A DNA stretch of 62,241 nucleotides from Achromobacter insuavis (GTDB taxonomy: Bacteria > Pseudomonadota > Gammaproteobacteria > Burkholderiales > Burkholderiaceae_B): the NCBI RefSeq assembly GCF_902859645.1, contig NZ_CADIJR010000037.1:1-62241 (forward strand), given 5' to 3'. Positions 45,607 through 55,016 of this stretch are shown here, piece after piece. Positions within the stretch are counted from its first letter, which is position 1, and each line of letters starts with the position of its first letter. The position numbers and the translations under genes were made by a program. Below the pieces are notes generated by a model. That model did not search any database. It saw nothing but the letters and a program-made list of their open reading frames with translations, and was not told the origin of the DNA.

Positions 45607-45688
45607 AAAATAATATTTTTTCATTGGAACTCGCATGGCCAGGTCCAGATAATGGCTCCACATAAAAAAACCATACGGAGACATCAAC

Positions 45689-46684
45689 ATGACCAAGCCA
45701 TGCATGGCGAGGCGCTTGCGGCTGGGCGCCGCCCTCGCGCTCGCCCTGGGCTTTTCCCCCGCCTGGGCCCAGGCCCCCTATCCCGCCAAGCCCATCACAT
45801 TGATCGTGCCCTTCGCCGCGGGCGGCGGCGCGGACGTGGTGGCGCGCCTGGTGGCGGCGAAACTGCCGCAGCAGCTGGGCGGCCAGACCGTCATCGTCGA
45901 CAACAAGCCGGGCGCCTCGGGCAACATCGGCGCGCAACAGGTGGCGCGCGCGGCGCCTGACGGCTATACCTTCCTGCTGACCAACAGCACGCTCACGATC
46001 AACGCCGCGCTGCAGATGCGCGGCACGCCGGACGTGAAGAAGAGCCTGACGCCGATCTCGCTGCTGGTGTCGGCGCCGGTGGCGCTGGGCGTCAATCCCG
46101 CGATTCCCGCCAAGACGGTGCCGGAACTCGTCGCCTATATCCAGCAGAACAAGGACAAGCTGAGCTATTCGTCCTGCGGCAACGGCACGCCCCAGCATTT
46201 CGTGGGCGAGTCGGTCAAGCAGATGGCGAAACTGGACATCGTCCACGTGCCCTACAAGGGTTGCGCGCCCGCCATCAACGACGGGCTGGGCAACCAGGTG
46301 CCGGTGCTGTTCAGCACGATTCCCAACCTGGCCCCGCATGCGGACGCCGGCAAGCTGCGGATGATCGCGGTGGCCTCCAGGCAGCGGGTCTCGTTCCTGC
46401 CCAACGTGCCCGCCATCGCCGAGACCGCGCCCTTCGGCGACCTCGACATCTCCGTGTGGTTCGGCATCCTCGGCCCGCGCGATCTGCCCGCGGACGTGAA
46501 GACCAGGTTCGAGCAGGCGGTGGCCGCGACGATGGGCAACCCCGCCGTGCAACAGGAGTTCCGCGACCGCTACTACGAGGTGGTCGAGGCCGGCCCGGCC
46601 GCGATGACCCGGCAACTGGACACCGACCTGGGACTGTACAGCGCCCTGGCCAGCAAATCGGGCATCTCGCTGGACCCGCAATAG
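45689..46684 (+). CDS. Bug-family (TctC) periplasmic solute receptor
   Basis: 331 residues. Signal peptide to about residue 27 (SPAWA-QA). The Bug pattern is intact: YPAKPITLIVPFAAGGGADVVAR, VDNKPGASGNIGAQQVA and PDGYTFLLTNS. Bug receptors bind carboxylates, amino acids or vitamins and are hugely expanded in Alcaligenaceae, mostly as orphans. No TctA/TctB gene is adjacent; the only TctA-like permease is 35 kb away. It is followed at 28 bases by an aldolase gene, so its ligand may feed that enzyme. Confidence 0.93.
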   Translation: MTKPCMARRLRLGAALALALGFSPAWAQAPYPAKPITLIVPFAAGGGADVVARLVAAKLPQQLGGQTVIVDNKPGASGNIGAQQVARAAPDGYTFLLTNSTLTINAALQMRGTPDVKKSLTPISLLVSAPVALGVNPAIPAKTVPELVAYIQQNKDKLSYSSCGNGTPQHFVGESVKQMAKLDIVHVPYKGCAPAINDGLGNQVPVLFSTIPNLAPHADAGKLRMIAVASRQRVSFLPNVPAIAETAPFGDLDISVWFGILGPRDLPADVKTRFEQAVAATMGNPAVQQEFRDRYYEVVEAGPAAMTRQLDTDLGLYSALASKSGISLDPQ

Positions 46685-46712
46685 CCATCACGCAATACAA
46701 GGGAAACATCAC

Positions 46713-47432
46713 GTGAGCACTTCCACCCGATACCAACAGGTCATCGACGACCTGGTCACCGCCAACCGCATCCTGGCCCGCTTCGGCGTGCTCGACGGCT
46801 TCGGCCATGTCAGCGTCCGTCACCCCGACAACCCCGCGCATTTCCTGCTGTCGCGCTCGCTGGCGCCGGAACTGGTGACCGCGCAGGACATCATGGAATT
46901 CGACGAGACCTCCGAGACCGCCGCCGCGGACGGCCGCAAGCCCTATCTCGAGCGCTATATCCACGGCGAGATCTATCGCGCGCGGCCCGACGTGCAGGCC
47001 ATCGTCCACAGCCATTCGCCTTCGGTGATCCCCTATGCCGGATCGAATGTGCGCCTGCGCCCGATCTACCACATGGCCGGATTCCTCGGCGCCGGCGCGC
47101 CGGTGTTCGACATCCGCTGCTGCTTCGGCCACACCGACATGCTCGTCAGGAATCGCGATCACGGCCGGGAACTGGCGCAGACCCTGGGCCAGAGCAAGGT
47201 CTCGCTGATGCGCGGACATGGCTTCGTCGCGGTCGGCGGCGACATTCCGGTGGCGGTCTACCGCGCCATCTACACGGAGATGAATGCCTCGCTCCAGCAG
47301 AAGGCGATTGGCCTGAACGGCGAGATCACCTATCTGTCGGACGAGGAAGCGGCGCTGGCCGACGACATGATGGCCGGCGTCATGAATCGTCCTTGGGAGC
47401 TCTGGAAGAAGCAGGCGTCCGGGCAAGCGTGA
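46713..47432 (+). CDS. Class II aldolase/adducin-family protein
   Basis: 239 residues from a GTG with AAGGGAAA upstream. The metal-binding motif HSHSPSVIPYA with GHVSVR and LMRGHGFVAVG are hallmarks of the class II aldolase/adducin domain (fuculose- or ribulose-phosphate aldolase fold). Zinc ligands would be the HSH pair and the later His in RGHG. Many relatives in this bacterial group act on non-phosphorylated hydroxy acids or as decarboxylases. Probably co-transcribed with the Bug receptor. Its end overlaps the convergent MFS gene by 53 bases. Confidence 0.88.
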   Translation: MSTSTRYQQVIDDLVTANRILARFGVLDGFGHVSVRHPDNPAHFLLSRSLAPELVTAQDIMEFDETSETAAADGRKPYLERYIHGEIYRARPDVQAIVHSHSPSVIPYAGSNVRLRPIYHMAGFLGAGAPVFDIRCCFGHTDMLVRNRDHGRELAQTLGQSKVSLMRGHGFVAVGGDIPVAVYRAIYTEMNASLQQKAIGLNGEITYLSDEEAALADDMMAGVMNRPWELWKKQASGQA

Positions 47433-48666
47433 TCCCGCCGGCGATGGCGGTGTTCACCGCGACCAGCACCATCATCGCGCCCAGGACGACGTCGATGCCG
47501 TGGGCGGCGATCAGCCTGCCCGCGACATACGGAAACCCGAAGGCGCCGGCGAAGTAGCCCAGCGTGAACACCTGCGACGCCACCGGCATCGACAGGTCCG
47601 ATTCGCCGGCGATGTTGACCACCATCGCGTTCAGGGTCGAATACGTCAGGCCGTAGCCGGTGGCGAACAGCACGGTGGCGCCGACATAGAGCCAGACGCT
47701 GCCCGGATTCACCGCCAGCAGCGCGATGCCGGCCAGCGTCACCCCGAACAGGCACAGCGCCAGCGGCCGAAAGGGCAGTTTTCCGATCAGCGAGGCCACC
47801 GAAAAGCGCAGCGCCACCGTGGTGATGGTGAAGGTCAGGAAGAACGTGTCCGGCGTCAGGCGCAGCGGCCGCGCATACAGGCTTTGAAAGGTGGACAGTC
47901 CGGCAAACGTGCAGGCGGACAAGCCCATCATCAGCACGGGCATCCAGGCGCGCGATCGCAGCACCCGCCCCACCGCCGGCAGCGACAGCGCCACGGCGTT
48001 CATCGGCAGCTGCGGCAACCGCGCCAGCGGGCCGCGCAGCCCCCAGGCCAGCGCGGCCGCGGCCACGCAGACCGCCGCGTAGGCGCCAAAGGCGAACGGG
48101 GCGCCGCCGAACCGCGCCGCCAGGAAATGACCGAGGGGCGCGGCCAGCCCCAGGCCCAGCATCTGCGAGCCGGACAGCAGGGTCAGCGCCTCCAGCCGGG
48201 CCGCGGGCTTCAGGCAATGGATCAGCTGGATCGGCGCCAGCATGTAGAACAGCGCCCAGCCCAGGCCCAGCAGCACGCCGCCGGCATAGGCCACCGCGAT
48301 GCCGGCGCTGGCCGCCAGGGCGAAGCAGCCCAGCGCCAGCGCCATGATGAGCGCGGCCGCGGCGATCACCGGCAGGATGCCGATGCGCTGCGCGATCCGG
48401 CCGGCAAAGGTGGAACCGGCCAGCGTGGCAAGGGTGCCGATGCTGATGACCGTGCCCGCCTCGGCGGCCTCGAAGCCGGCGGCCGGCAAGGCGTCGGCCA
48501 GCAGGAAGCTGGCGCCATAGGCAATGGCGAGCGCCAGGGCCGACAGCAGATAGGGAATCAGGAGCCGCGCCGGCACCCTGTCGGCCAACAGCGAGGCCGC
48601 ATCCCGCGGCGCGATGAACGGCGGAATGGGCCGCAACGGCGGCATGGCAAGCGGCGGGCTGCGCAT
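47380..48666 (-). CDS. MFS transporter
   Basis: 428 residues from ATG 48666, with about twelve membrane helices. Helices 1-6 include LIPYLLSALALAIAYGASFL and GLGWALFYMLAPIQLIHCL, and helices 7-12 include VWLYVGATVLFATGYGL. The N-terminal 35 residues are Pro/Arg-rich and cytoplasmic. Neither ATG 48666 nor 48645 has a ribosome site, so the start is uncertain by several codons. Likely in one leftward unit with the oxidoreductase and SnoaL-like genes. Cargo unknown. Confidence 0.82.
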   Translation of the reverse strand: MRSPPLAMPPLRPIPPFIAPRDAASLLADRVPARLLIPYLLSALALAIAYGASFLLADALPAAGFEAAEAGTVISIGTLATLAGSTFAGRIAQRIGILPVIAAAALIMALALGCFALAASAGIAVAYAGGVLLGLGWALFYMLAPIQLIHCLKPAARLEALTLLSGSQMLGLGLAAPLGHFLAARFGGAPFAFGAYAAVCVAAAALAWGLRGPLARLPQLPMNAVALSLPAVGRVLRSRAWMPVLMMGLSACTFAGLSTFQSLYARPLRLTPDTFFLTFTITTVALRFSVASLIGKLPFRPLALCLFGVTLAGIALLAVNPGSVWLYVGATVLFATGYGLTYSTLNAMVVNIAGESDLSMPVASQVFTLGYFAGAFGFPYVAGRLIAAHGIDVVLGAMMVLVAVNTAIAGGITLARTPASSRAPKDDS

Positions 48667-48797
48667 CGGTGCAACGGGCGTTGTGGGGTCCACGGATGCA
48701 GCACAGTACCAGCAATCCGGGCGCGCCAGGCGACCGGATTGCGCGCCCGCCGCGCGGGCAAAACTGTCAGGCGCGGCGACCAGGCCAGGCCCGGCGG

Positions 48798-50240
48798 TCA
48801 GAGCACCTCGTCTCGCAGGTAGTACCACCGGTACAGCAGCGCCTGGCCGATCCGGCGGAACGGCGCGAACAGGTGGCCGGGCAGCGGCGTGTTGTAAATC
48901 GGCAAATTCCAGCTGACCCCGTCCTGCCCCATCATGCGCTGCGCCAGGCGCCGGCCGGCATGCGCGGAGAACGCCACGCCGTTGCCGCCGTAGCCGAAGG
49001 CGTAGAACACCTGGCGCGCCGGATCGGGCTGGGTGATGCGCGGCATCATGTCGTGGCTGACGTCGACCCAGCCGGTCCAGGCGTAGTCCACGTCGATGCC
49101 GCGCAGCGCGGGGAACTTGCGCGCCAGGCCATCGCGCAGCAGCGCCAGGTGGCGCGGATGCTGCGCGTCGGCGCCGCGCAGCGCGCTGCGGCTGCCGATC
49201 TGCATGCGGCCGTCCGGCAACAGCCGGTAGTAGAAGCGCAGGGTGCGGGTGTCGGTGATGAACACGGTGCTCTTCAGGCCGGCCCGCGCCCGTTCGTCGG
49301 GCGTCAGCACCCGCGTCACCATGGAATTGGACAGGATCGGCATGATGCGGTTGTCCAGCAGCCGGTTCACCCCTTGCGCCGTGTAGCCGCCGGTCGCGAA
49401 CGCCACGCGCCGGGCGCGCACGCTGCCGCCCGGGGTCTGCAGGCGGTAGCCGCCGCCCTCTTCGGTCCAGCCCAGCACCGGGCTGCCCGGATGCAGCCTC
49501 ACCCCCAGCGCGCGGGCCTGCCGCATGTAGCCGTAGGCCAGCTTCAGCGGATGCACGCCGATGCCGTCGGGTTCGAGCAAGGCGCCCATCGCCTCGTGGT
49601 CGTCGACGTAGCGCTCGCGCAGCTCGTCGCGGGTCAGCATGCGGGTGTCGTAGCCGAACTGCTCGCGCATCACCCGCGCCTCGTTGCGCAGGAAGTCCAT
49701 CTTCTTCTCGCGGTGCGCGGTGTAGAGATGGCCGCCGGGCTGCGCATCGCAATCGATCTGCGCCACCAGGCTCTTCCAGTAGTCGAAGCCCTCGTGGATC
49801 TCGGCGTCCAGGCGGCGCGCGGTCTCCAGCCCCCAGCGTTCGATCCATTGCGAGCGGTACAGCCGGCCCGAGGCGTTCTGGCCCTGCCCGCCGTTGCGGC
49901 TGGTGCAGCCCCACACGGCGCGGTTGGCCTCCAGCACCACCGCCCGCACGCCATAGTCGCGCGCCAGCGCCAGCGCCGCCGACAGGCCGGTGAAGCCCGA
50001 GCCGACGATGACCACGTCGGCCTCGATGTCGCCCTGGATCGGCCCGTCGTCCGCCGGCGGCGGTCCGGCCGTGGCGACCCAGTAGGTGGGCGCGTATTCC
50101 TGCCCGCGTCCGGGCGGCGACACCAGCGGGTCGTAGGTCGGGTTGTAGGCGCTGGCGGCCGGGCTGGCGGCCGGCGCGCCGGCGGGATCGACGAACGTAC
50201 CGACGGTATTCGACAGATCGGAAGACATAGCGGCATCCAT
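48798..50240 (-). CDS. FAD-dependent amine/amino-acid oxidoreductase (DAO family, PuuB-like)
   Basis: 480 residues. The dinucleotide-binding motif VVIVGSGFTGLSAALALARD is at about 74-93 and is followed by a second flavin motif (WGCTSRNGGQGQNASG) typical of gamma-glutamylputrescine oxidase and related DAO proteins. The C-terminal AFGYGGNGVAFSAHAGRRLA contacts the flavin. An N-terminal extension of about 70 residues with YAPTYWVATA is also seen in PuuB-like proteins. It probably oxidises a secondary amine or amino acid. The ATG at 50228 (MSSDLS) is an alternative start. Confidence 0.88.
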   Translation of the reverse strand: MDAAMSSDLSNTVGTFVDPAGAPAASPAASAYNPTYDPLVSPPGRGQEYAPTYWVATAGPPPADDGPIQGDIEADVVIVGSGFTGLSAALALARDYGVRAVVLEANRAVWGCTSRNGGQGQNASGRLYRSQWIERWGLETARRLDAEIHEGFDYWKSLVAQIDCDAQPGGHLYTAHREKKMDFLRNEARVMREQFGYDTRMLTRDELRERYVDDHEAMGALLEPDGIGVHPLKLAYGYMRQARALGVRLHPGSPVLGWTEEGGGYRLQTPGGSVRARRVAFATGGYTAQGVNRLLDNRIMPILSNSMVTRVLTPDERARAGLKSTVFITDTRTLRFYYRLLPDGRMQIGSRSALRGADAQHPRHLALLRDGLARKFPALRGIDVDYAWTGWVDVSHDMMPRITQPDPARQVFYAFGYGGNGVAFSAHAGRRLAQRMMGQDGVSWNLPIYNTPLPGHLFAPFRRIGQALLYRWYYLRDEVL

Positions 50241-50267
50241 GGGGCGGTGTCCGGTGGCGGCGTCGGC

Positions 50268-50660
50268 TCAGGCGCGGGCCGGCAGCGCCGGGCGTTGCTT
50301 GCGGAAGGCGTTCTTGACGCGGATCTTGCCGTCCTGGAACGTGAACACGTCGACCATGTCGGCCTCGACCCGCGAGCCGTCCGCGGCGGTGCCGGTGAAG
50401 GTGCATTCCGACACGCCGCGGTCGCCCGCCACCCAGTGGCGGCCGTTGTTCCATTGCGCATCGGGAAAGTTCTTCCAGGCCGCCTCGAAGGCCGCGCGCA
50501 CCGCCTCGCGGCCACTGTGCCGGGCGCCCCAGCGCTCGGGGCCGCCCACCGTTTCGAAGACGCAGTCCTCGCTCATGAAGGACATCAGGGCGTCGATATC
50601 GTGGCGGTTCCAGGCGGCCGCGAACTCGGCCAGCATGTCCACGGTGACGGTCTTGTGCAT
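50268..50660 (-). CDS. SnoaL-like (NTF2-fold) protein
   Basis: 130 residues with the SnoaL_2 outline: an N-terminal helix with WNRHDIDALMSFMSEDCVFE, then AFEAAWKNFPDAQW and the beta strands ending DVFTFQDGKIRVKNAF. NTF2-fold proteins of this kind are small hydrolases, isomerases or binding proteins for ring compounds. It lies 27 bases before the oxidoreductase gene, so it probably acts in the same catabolic step set. No catalytic role can be assigned. Confidence 0.85.
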   Translation of the reverse strand: MHKTVTVDMLAEFAAAWNRHDIDALMSFMSEDCVFETVGGPERWGARHSGREAVRAAFEAAWKNFPDAQWNNGRHWVAGDRGVSECTFTGTAADGSRVEADMVDVFTFQDGKIRVKNAFRKQRPALPARA

Positions 50661-50802
50661 TGCCTACCCTCCTCGATCGCCGGGCGCGGCATGCGCCCAG
50701 GCTCTGGATCCAAGGTACGCGGGGGGTCGGGCAGGGTCTAGAACCAGACGCGGCAAATCGCTTGCACCAGCCTGCCGCCGGCGCGGGCGATGGCGCCGCG
50801 GC

Positions 50803-51729
50803 TCAGGCCGCCGCCGACGCCAGCCGCGCCGCGACCTCCTCGCCCCGCGTCAGGCCGCGCATGCCGATGAAGACCAGCCCGGGCGATTGCGCCTCGGGCG
50901 GACGCGCCGCGCGCGTGTCGAAGCGCACCCGCCGTCCGGCCAGTTGCACCAGCACCCATCCATGGCGTTCGGTGCGCACCCAGCCCTTGGCCCGCAGCCA
51001 ATGGCGCGGCAGTTGCCGCAGGGCCTCGGCCAGGCGGTCGGCGTGCAACAGGGCCGGCGCCGGCCACAGCCAGCTCTGGAAGGGATGCCGTGGATCGTGC
51101 GCCGCGTGGCCGCAATGCGATCCGCGGCACGCATGGGCCTCGGACGAGCCGCCGGCCAGCATCGCCAGTTCCACCCGCGCCTCCCGCGTCGCCACGATCG
51201 GCGCCCCGCCCGACTGCCTCCGCAGCCAGTCGCGCAGCGCCGGCAGGCCGTCCGCCGGCAGCAGGTCGGTCTTGTTCAGCACCAGCAGGTCGGCCGCGCG
51301 CAGCTGCCGTTGCGCGGTATCGGCCAGCAGGGGATCGGCCAGCGTGTCGCGGATGCCGCTGGCGTCCACCAGCACCACCACCGCCTCCAGTTGCAGCAGC
51401 GGATCCGACAGGCCCACCTGCGCGATGCGCCCGGGGTCGGACACGCCGCTGGCCTCGATCACGATCCATTCGGGCGCGGGGTCCAATGCCAGCACCCGCG
51501 CCAGTGCGTCGTCCAGGCCGCCGGCCATCGAGCAGCAGACGCAGCCGTTGGCCAGACGGATCACCTTGTCGGCGCGCTGCGCCAGCAGGCCGGCGTCGAT
51601 GTCCACCGGCCCGAAATCGTTGACCAGCACCGCCGCGCGACGCCTGCCCGAGGCCAGCGCGTGGTTCAGCAAGGTGGTCTTGCCGGCGCCCAGGAAGCCG
51701 CCCACCACCGTCAGCGGGATGCGCGCCAT
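50803..51729 (-). CDS. CobW/COG0523-family GTPase (metallochaperone-like)
   Basis: 308 residues. Walker A GGFLGAGKTT, the metal-binding CXCC motif Cys63-Val-Cys65-Cys66 (NGCVCC), IEASGVSDPG and NKTDLL give a complete G3E GTPase. A His/Cys-rich patch HACRGSHCGHAAHDPRHP lies before the CobW_C domain. The family loads zinc or cobalt into client enzymes. The gene follows an amidohydrolase by a single base, the last gene of an importer operon, so that metal-dependent hydrolase is the obvious candidate client. Confidence 0.92.
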   Translation of the reverse strand: MARIPLTVVGGFLGAGKTTLLNHALASGRRRAAVLVNDFGPVDIDAGLLAQRADKVIRLANGCVCCSMAGGLDDALARVLALDPAPEWIVIEASGVSDPGRIAQVGLSDPLLQLEAVVVLVDASGIRDTLADPLLADTAQRQLRAADLLVLNKTDLLPADGLPALRDWLRRQSGGAPIVATREARVELAMLAGGSSEAHACRGSHCGHAAHDPRHPFQSWLWPAPALLHADRLAEALRQLPRHWLRAKGWVRTERHGWVLVQLAGRRVRFDTRAARPPEAQSPGLVFIGMRGLTRGEEVAARLASAAA

Positions 51730-51730
51730 G

Positions 51731-53392
51731 TCAGGCCGCCTGGAGCGCCAGCGGCCGGCCGCCGATGACGGTGCCCAGCACCTCGATGTCCTTGAGCCGT
51801 TGCGGCGGCACCTCCAGCGGATCGTCGCGCAGCACGCAGAAATCGGCGTGCTTGCCGACCTCGATCGAGCCGACCAGGTGGTCCATGTGCAGCGTGTAGG
51901 CCGCGCCCAGGGTGATGGCATGCAAGGCCGCTTCGACGCTGATGCGCTCGGACTCGCCCAGCACCCGGCCCGAGGCGGTCTGCCGGTTGACGGCGCACCA
52001 GGCCGTGAACAGCGGCCCCAGCGGCGTGATGGGCGCGTCCGAATGGATCGCGAACGGCACCCCCGCCCGCGCCGCCGAGGCGCAGGCGTCCATGCGGTTG
52101 GCGCGGTCCGGCCCCATGGTCAGGGCATGGTGGGCGTCGCCCCAATAGAAGATGTGGTTGGCGAACAGGTTCACGCACATGCCCAGGCTGGCCATGCGGC
52201 GGAACTGGGCCGCGTCCGCCATCTGGCAATGCTGCAGCGTGTGGCGGTGGTCGCGCCGCGGACTGCGGCGCAAGGCGCGGTCGATGGCGTCGATGGCCAG
52301 CTCGGTGGCCTCGTCGCCATTGGTGTGGATGTGCAACTGCGCGCCGGCGTCGTGATAGGCCTGCACCAGGGCGTCCAGCTCGCCCGGCGCGATGACCCAG
52401 ATGCCGTTGGGCGCGCCGTTGTAGTAGCCCGGCCAGCGCACCCTGGCGGTGAAGCCCTGGATGGAGCCATCCACCACCAGCTTGACCATGCCCAGGCGCA
52501 GCTTGCCATGGTTGAGCCGGCCGGCCTCGCGCAGCTTCGCCAGGCAGGCGGCCGGATCGCCGGCATAGGCCAGCGCGGACGCCGCCGGCACGATGCGCAC
52601 TGGATAGTCCGGCTCGGCCGTGACCCGCGCCAGCGTCGCCAGGCCCTCGTCGCCCAGTTCGTTGACGAGATCCGTGGCGGTGGTGACGCCGGCCCATTGC
52701 GCCACTTTGCCGAACATGCGCAGGCCGTTTTCCGACAGGCCCACGGTGCGGAACGGATTGCCGATCAGCCGCATCACCGGGAACATGGCGGCGAACTCGC
52801 ACAGCTCCCCGCTGGGCTGGCCGTCGGCGAAGCGGCTGATGCCCTCGATATCGGTGTCGCGGTCGATGCCGGCGCGGGCCAGCATCGCCGTGTTCACATT
52901 CATGAGGTGCATGCTGGCATGCATCACCACCACCGGCCGGTCGACCGACACCGCGTCCAGGTCGCGCACGCTCATGCGCTGGCCGCCGAAGAAGATCGGA
53001 TCGAAGCCCCAGCCGATCAGCGTCTGCGCCGGCGCCAGGCCGGCGGCGAACTCACGCAGGCGCGCCGCCACCGCCTCGAAGCTCTTCAGCCCCGGCCACA
53101 CGCGGCCGTCCGGCCCGCGCCGGTCGTAGTAGCCGACATAGGCGAACTGCCACATGCCGCCTTCCGGCAGGTGGCAGTGCCCTTCCACCAGGCCCGGCAT
53201 CAGGATGTGGTCGGCATAGCGCTCGTCCAGCGCGGCGTCGCCCCAGCCAGCCAGGTCTTCGCGGCTGCCCACGCCGAGGATGCGGCCCTCGCGCACCGCA
53301 ACGTGCGTGGCGCGCGGCTGGGCCGGATTCATCGTCAGGATGGCGCGCGCGGCGTAGATCGTCGTGCGGGCGGAAGACTCGGTGTCATGCAT
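51731..53392 (-). CDS. Amidohydrolase family 3 (YtcJ-like) metal-dependent hydrolase
   Basis: 553 residues. N-terminal VAVREGRILGVG and the metal motif HxH in GLVEGHCHLPEGG, a lysine in GMVKLVVDGSIQG, histidines LHIHTNGD and LQHCQM, and late HSDAPITPLGPL; C-terminal GSIEVGKHADFCVL closes the composite beta domain. Enzymes of this type hydrolyse amide, ester or cyclic C-N bonds on unknown substrates. It is co-transcribed with a peptide-type ABC importer upstream and a CobW GTPase downstream, so the importer's cargo is probably its substrate. It overlaps the ATPase gene by 8 bases. Confidence 0.9.
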   Translation of the reverse strand: MHDTESSARTTIYAARAILTMNPAQPRATHVAVREGRILGVGSREDLAGWGDAALDERYADHILMPGLVEGHCHLPEGGMWQFAYVGYYDRRGPDGRVWPGLKSFEAVAARLREFAAGLAPAQTLIGWGFDPIFFGGQRMSVRDLDAVSVDRPVVVMHASMHLMNVNTAMLARAGIDRDTDIEGISRFADGQPSGELCEFAAMFPVMRLIGNPFRTVGLSENGLRMFGKVAQWAGVTTATDLVNELGDEGLATLARVTAEPDYPVRIVPAASALAYAGDPAACLAKLREAGRLNHGKLRLGMVKLVVDGSIQGFTARVRWPGYYNGAPNGIWVIAPGELDALVQAYHDAGAQLHIHTNGDEATELAIDAIDRALRRSPRRDHRHTLQHCQMADAAQFRRMASLGMCVNLFANHIFYWGDAHHALTMGPDRANRMDACASAARAGVPFAIHSDAPITPLGPLFTAWCAVNRQTASGRVLGESERISVEAALHAITLGAAYTLHMDHLVGSIEVGKHADFCVLRDDPLEVPPQRLKDIEVLGTVIGGRPLALQAA

Positions 53393-55016
53393 GCTGCGTA
53401 CTCCAGGTTGAAGGATCCGCCAGCGCCCGCGGATCGGGCTTGTTCCAGGCCTTGCCCGGCACCGCGTCGATCAGGCGGCGCGTGTACTCATGCCGGGGGT
53501 GGTAGAAAATGGCGGCGGCGCGGTCCAGTTCCACCAACTGTCCGCGCCGCATCACGGCGATGCGGTCGCAGATCTGCGCCGCCACCCGCAGGTCGTGGGT
53601 GATGAACAGCACCGACAGGTCGAACTGGTCGCTGATCGTCTTGAGCAGGTCCAGCACCTGCGCCTGGATCGACACATCCAGCGCCGAGACCGCCTCGTCG
53701 GCCACCAGCAGCCGCGGCTTGAGCGCCAGGGCGCGGGCGATGCCGACGCGCTGGCGCTGGCCGCCCGAGAACTGGTGCGGATAGCGTTCGCCGGCATCGC
53801 CGCCCAGCCCCACCAGCGCCAGCAGCTCGCGCGCCTCGCGCAACGCGGTCTGCCGGCTCTCGCCGAAACCGATCGGCCCCTGCGCGACCGAATCGACCAC
53901 GCGCTGGCGCGGATTGAGCGAGGCGTAGGGGTCCTGGAACACCATCTGGATCTGGCGCCGGTAGGGACGGAACTGGCGCGGCGTCATGCCCACCAGCTCA
54001 CGCCCTTCCAGCTGCACGCTGCCGCTGTCGGGCGCCAGCAGTCCGATCAGGGCGCTACCCAGGGTGGACTTGCCAGACCCGGATTCGCCCACCAGCCCCA
54101 GGGTCTCGCCCTGGCGGATCTCCAGCGAGATGTCGCGCAACGCGTCAACCCGCCGCCCGCCGGTGACGAAGGTCTTGCACAGGTTGGCCACGCGCATCAG
54201 CGGCGGCGTGGCGGCGGCCTCCTCCTTGCCCTCGGGCTTGTGGGGCACCGCCGCGATCAGCTGGCGGGTGTAGGGATGCTGCGGCCGGTTCAGGATGTCG
54301 TCGGCCGCGCCCGCCTCCACCACCACGCCCTGGCGCATCACCACGATGCGATGGGCAATGTCGGCCACCACGCCGAAATCGTGCGTGATGAAAATCACGC
54401 CGATCCCCATGCGCCGCTGGATGTCCTGGATGAGCGCCAGGATCTGCGCCTGCGTGGTGACGTCCAGCGCGGTGGTGGGCTCGTCGGCGATCAACACATC
54501 CGGCTCCAGCGCCAGTGCCATCGCGATCACCACGCGCTGGCGCTGGCCGCCGGACAGCTGGAACGGAAAGGCGTCATACATGGCCGGGGGGTCGGGCAGC
54601 AGCACCTGGCCGAACAGGTCCAGGACACGCTGCCGGCGCGCGCCCGCATCCAGCCGGGTGTGCCAGGCCAGCACTTCCTCCACTTGCCGGCCCACGCGCA
54701 TGAGCGGATTGAGCGCGGTCATGGGCTCCTGGAACACCATGCCGAACTTGCGGCCGCGCAGGCCCTGCCAATCCGCCGCCGACAGGCCGACCAGGTCGCG
54801 CCCGCCGTACAGGATCTGGCCCTGGGTCACGCGCAGCTGGTCAGGCGGCAGCAGGCCCATGATGGCCTGCGCGGTGACCGACTTGCCCGACCCCGATTCC
54901 CCCACCACGCACAGGATCTCGTTGCGGTTCACCGTGTAGGACACGCCTCGCACCACCGCCGGGCCGCCGTTGAGGGTGGACACGCCGAGATCGCGGACTT
55001 CAAGCAGTGCGCTCAT
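53385..55016 (-). CDS. Dipeptide/oligopeptide ABC transporter, fused dual ATPase (DppD-DppF)
   Basis: 543 residues from ATG 55016, containing two ABC modules in tandem. Each has Walker A GESGSGKS, Q-loop (MVFQEPMTALNPL, MVFQDPYASLNPR), signature (LSGGQRQRV, FSGGQRQRV), Walker B and ITHD switch. The fusion matches YejF/GsiA-like arrangements rather than separate DppD and DppF. Energises the two permeases encoded upstream. The TGA of the permease overlaps the ATG of this gene. Confidence 0.93.
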   Translation of the reverse strand: MSALLEVRDLGVSTLNGGPAVVRGVSYTVNRNEILCVVGESGSGKSVTAQAIMGLLPPDQLRVTQGQILYGGRDLVGLSAADWQGLRGRKFGMVFQEPMTALNPLMRVGRQVEEVLAWHTRLDAGARRQRVLDLFGQVLLPDPPAMYDAFPFQLSGGQRQRVVIAMALALEPDVLIADEPTTALDVTTQAQILALIQDIQRRMGIGVIFITHDFGVVADIAHRIVVMRQGVVVEAGAADDILNRPQHPYTRQLIAAVPHKPEGKEEAAATPPLMRVANLCKTFVTGGRRVDALRDISLEIRQGETLGLVGESGSGKSTLGSALIGLLAPDSGSVQLEGRELVGMTPRQFRPYRRQIQMVFQDPYASLNPRQRVVDSVAQGPIGFGESRQTALREARELLALVGLGGDAGERYPHQFSGGQRQRVGIARALALKPRLLVADEAVSALDVSIQAQVLDLLKTISDQFDLSVLFITHDLRVAAQICDRIAVMRRGQLVELDRAAAIFYHPRHEYTRRLIDAVPGKAWNKPDPRALADPSTWSTQHA

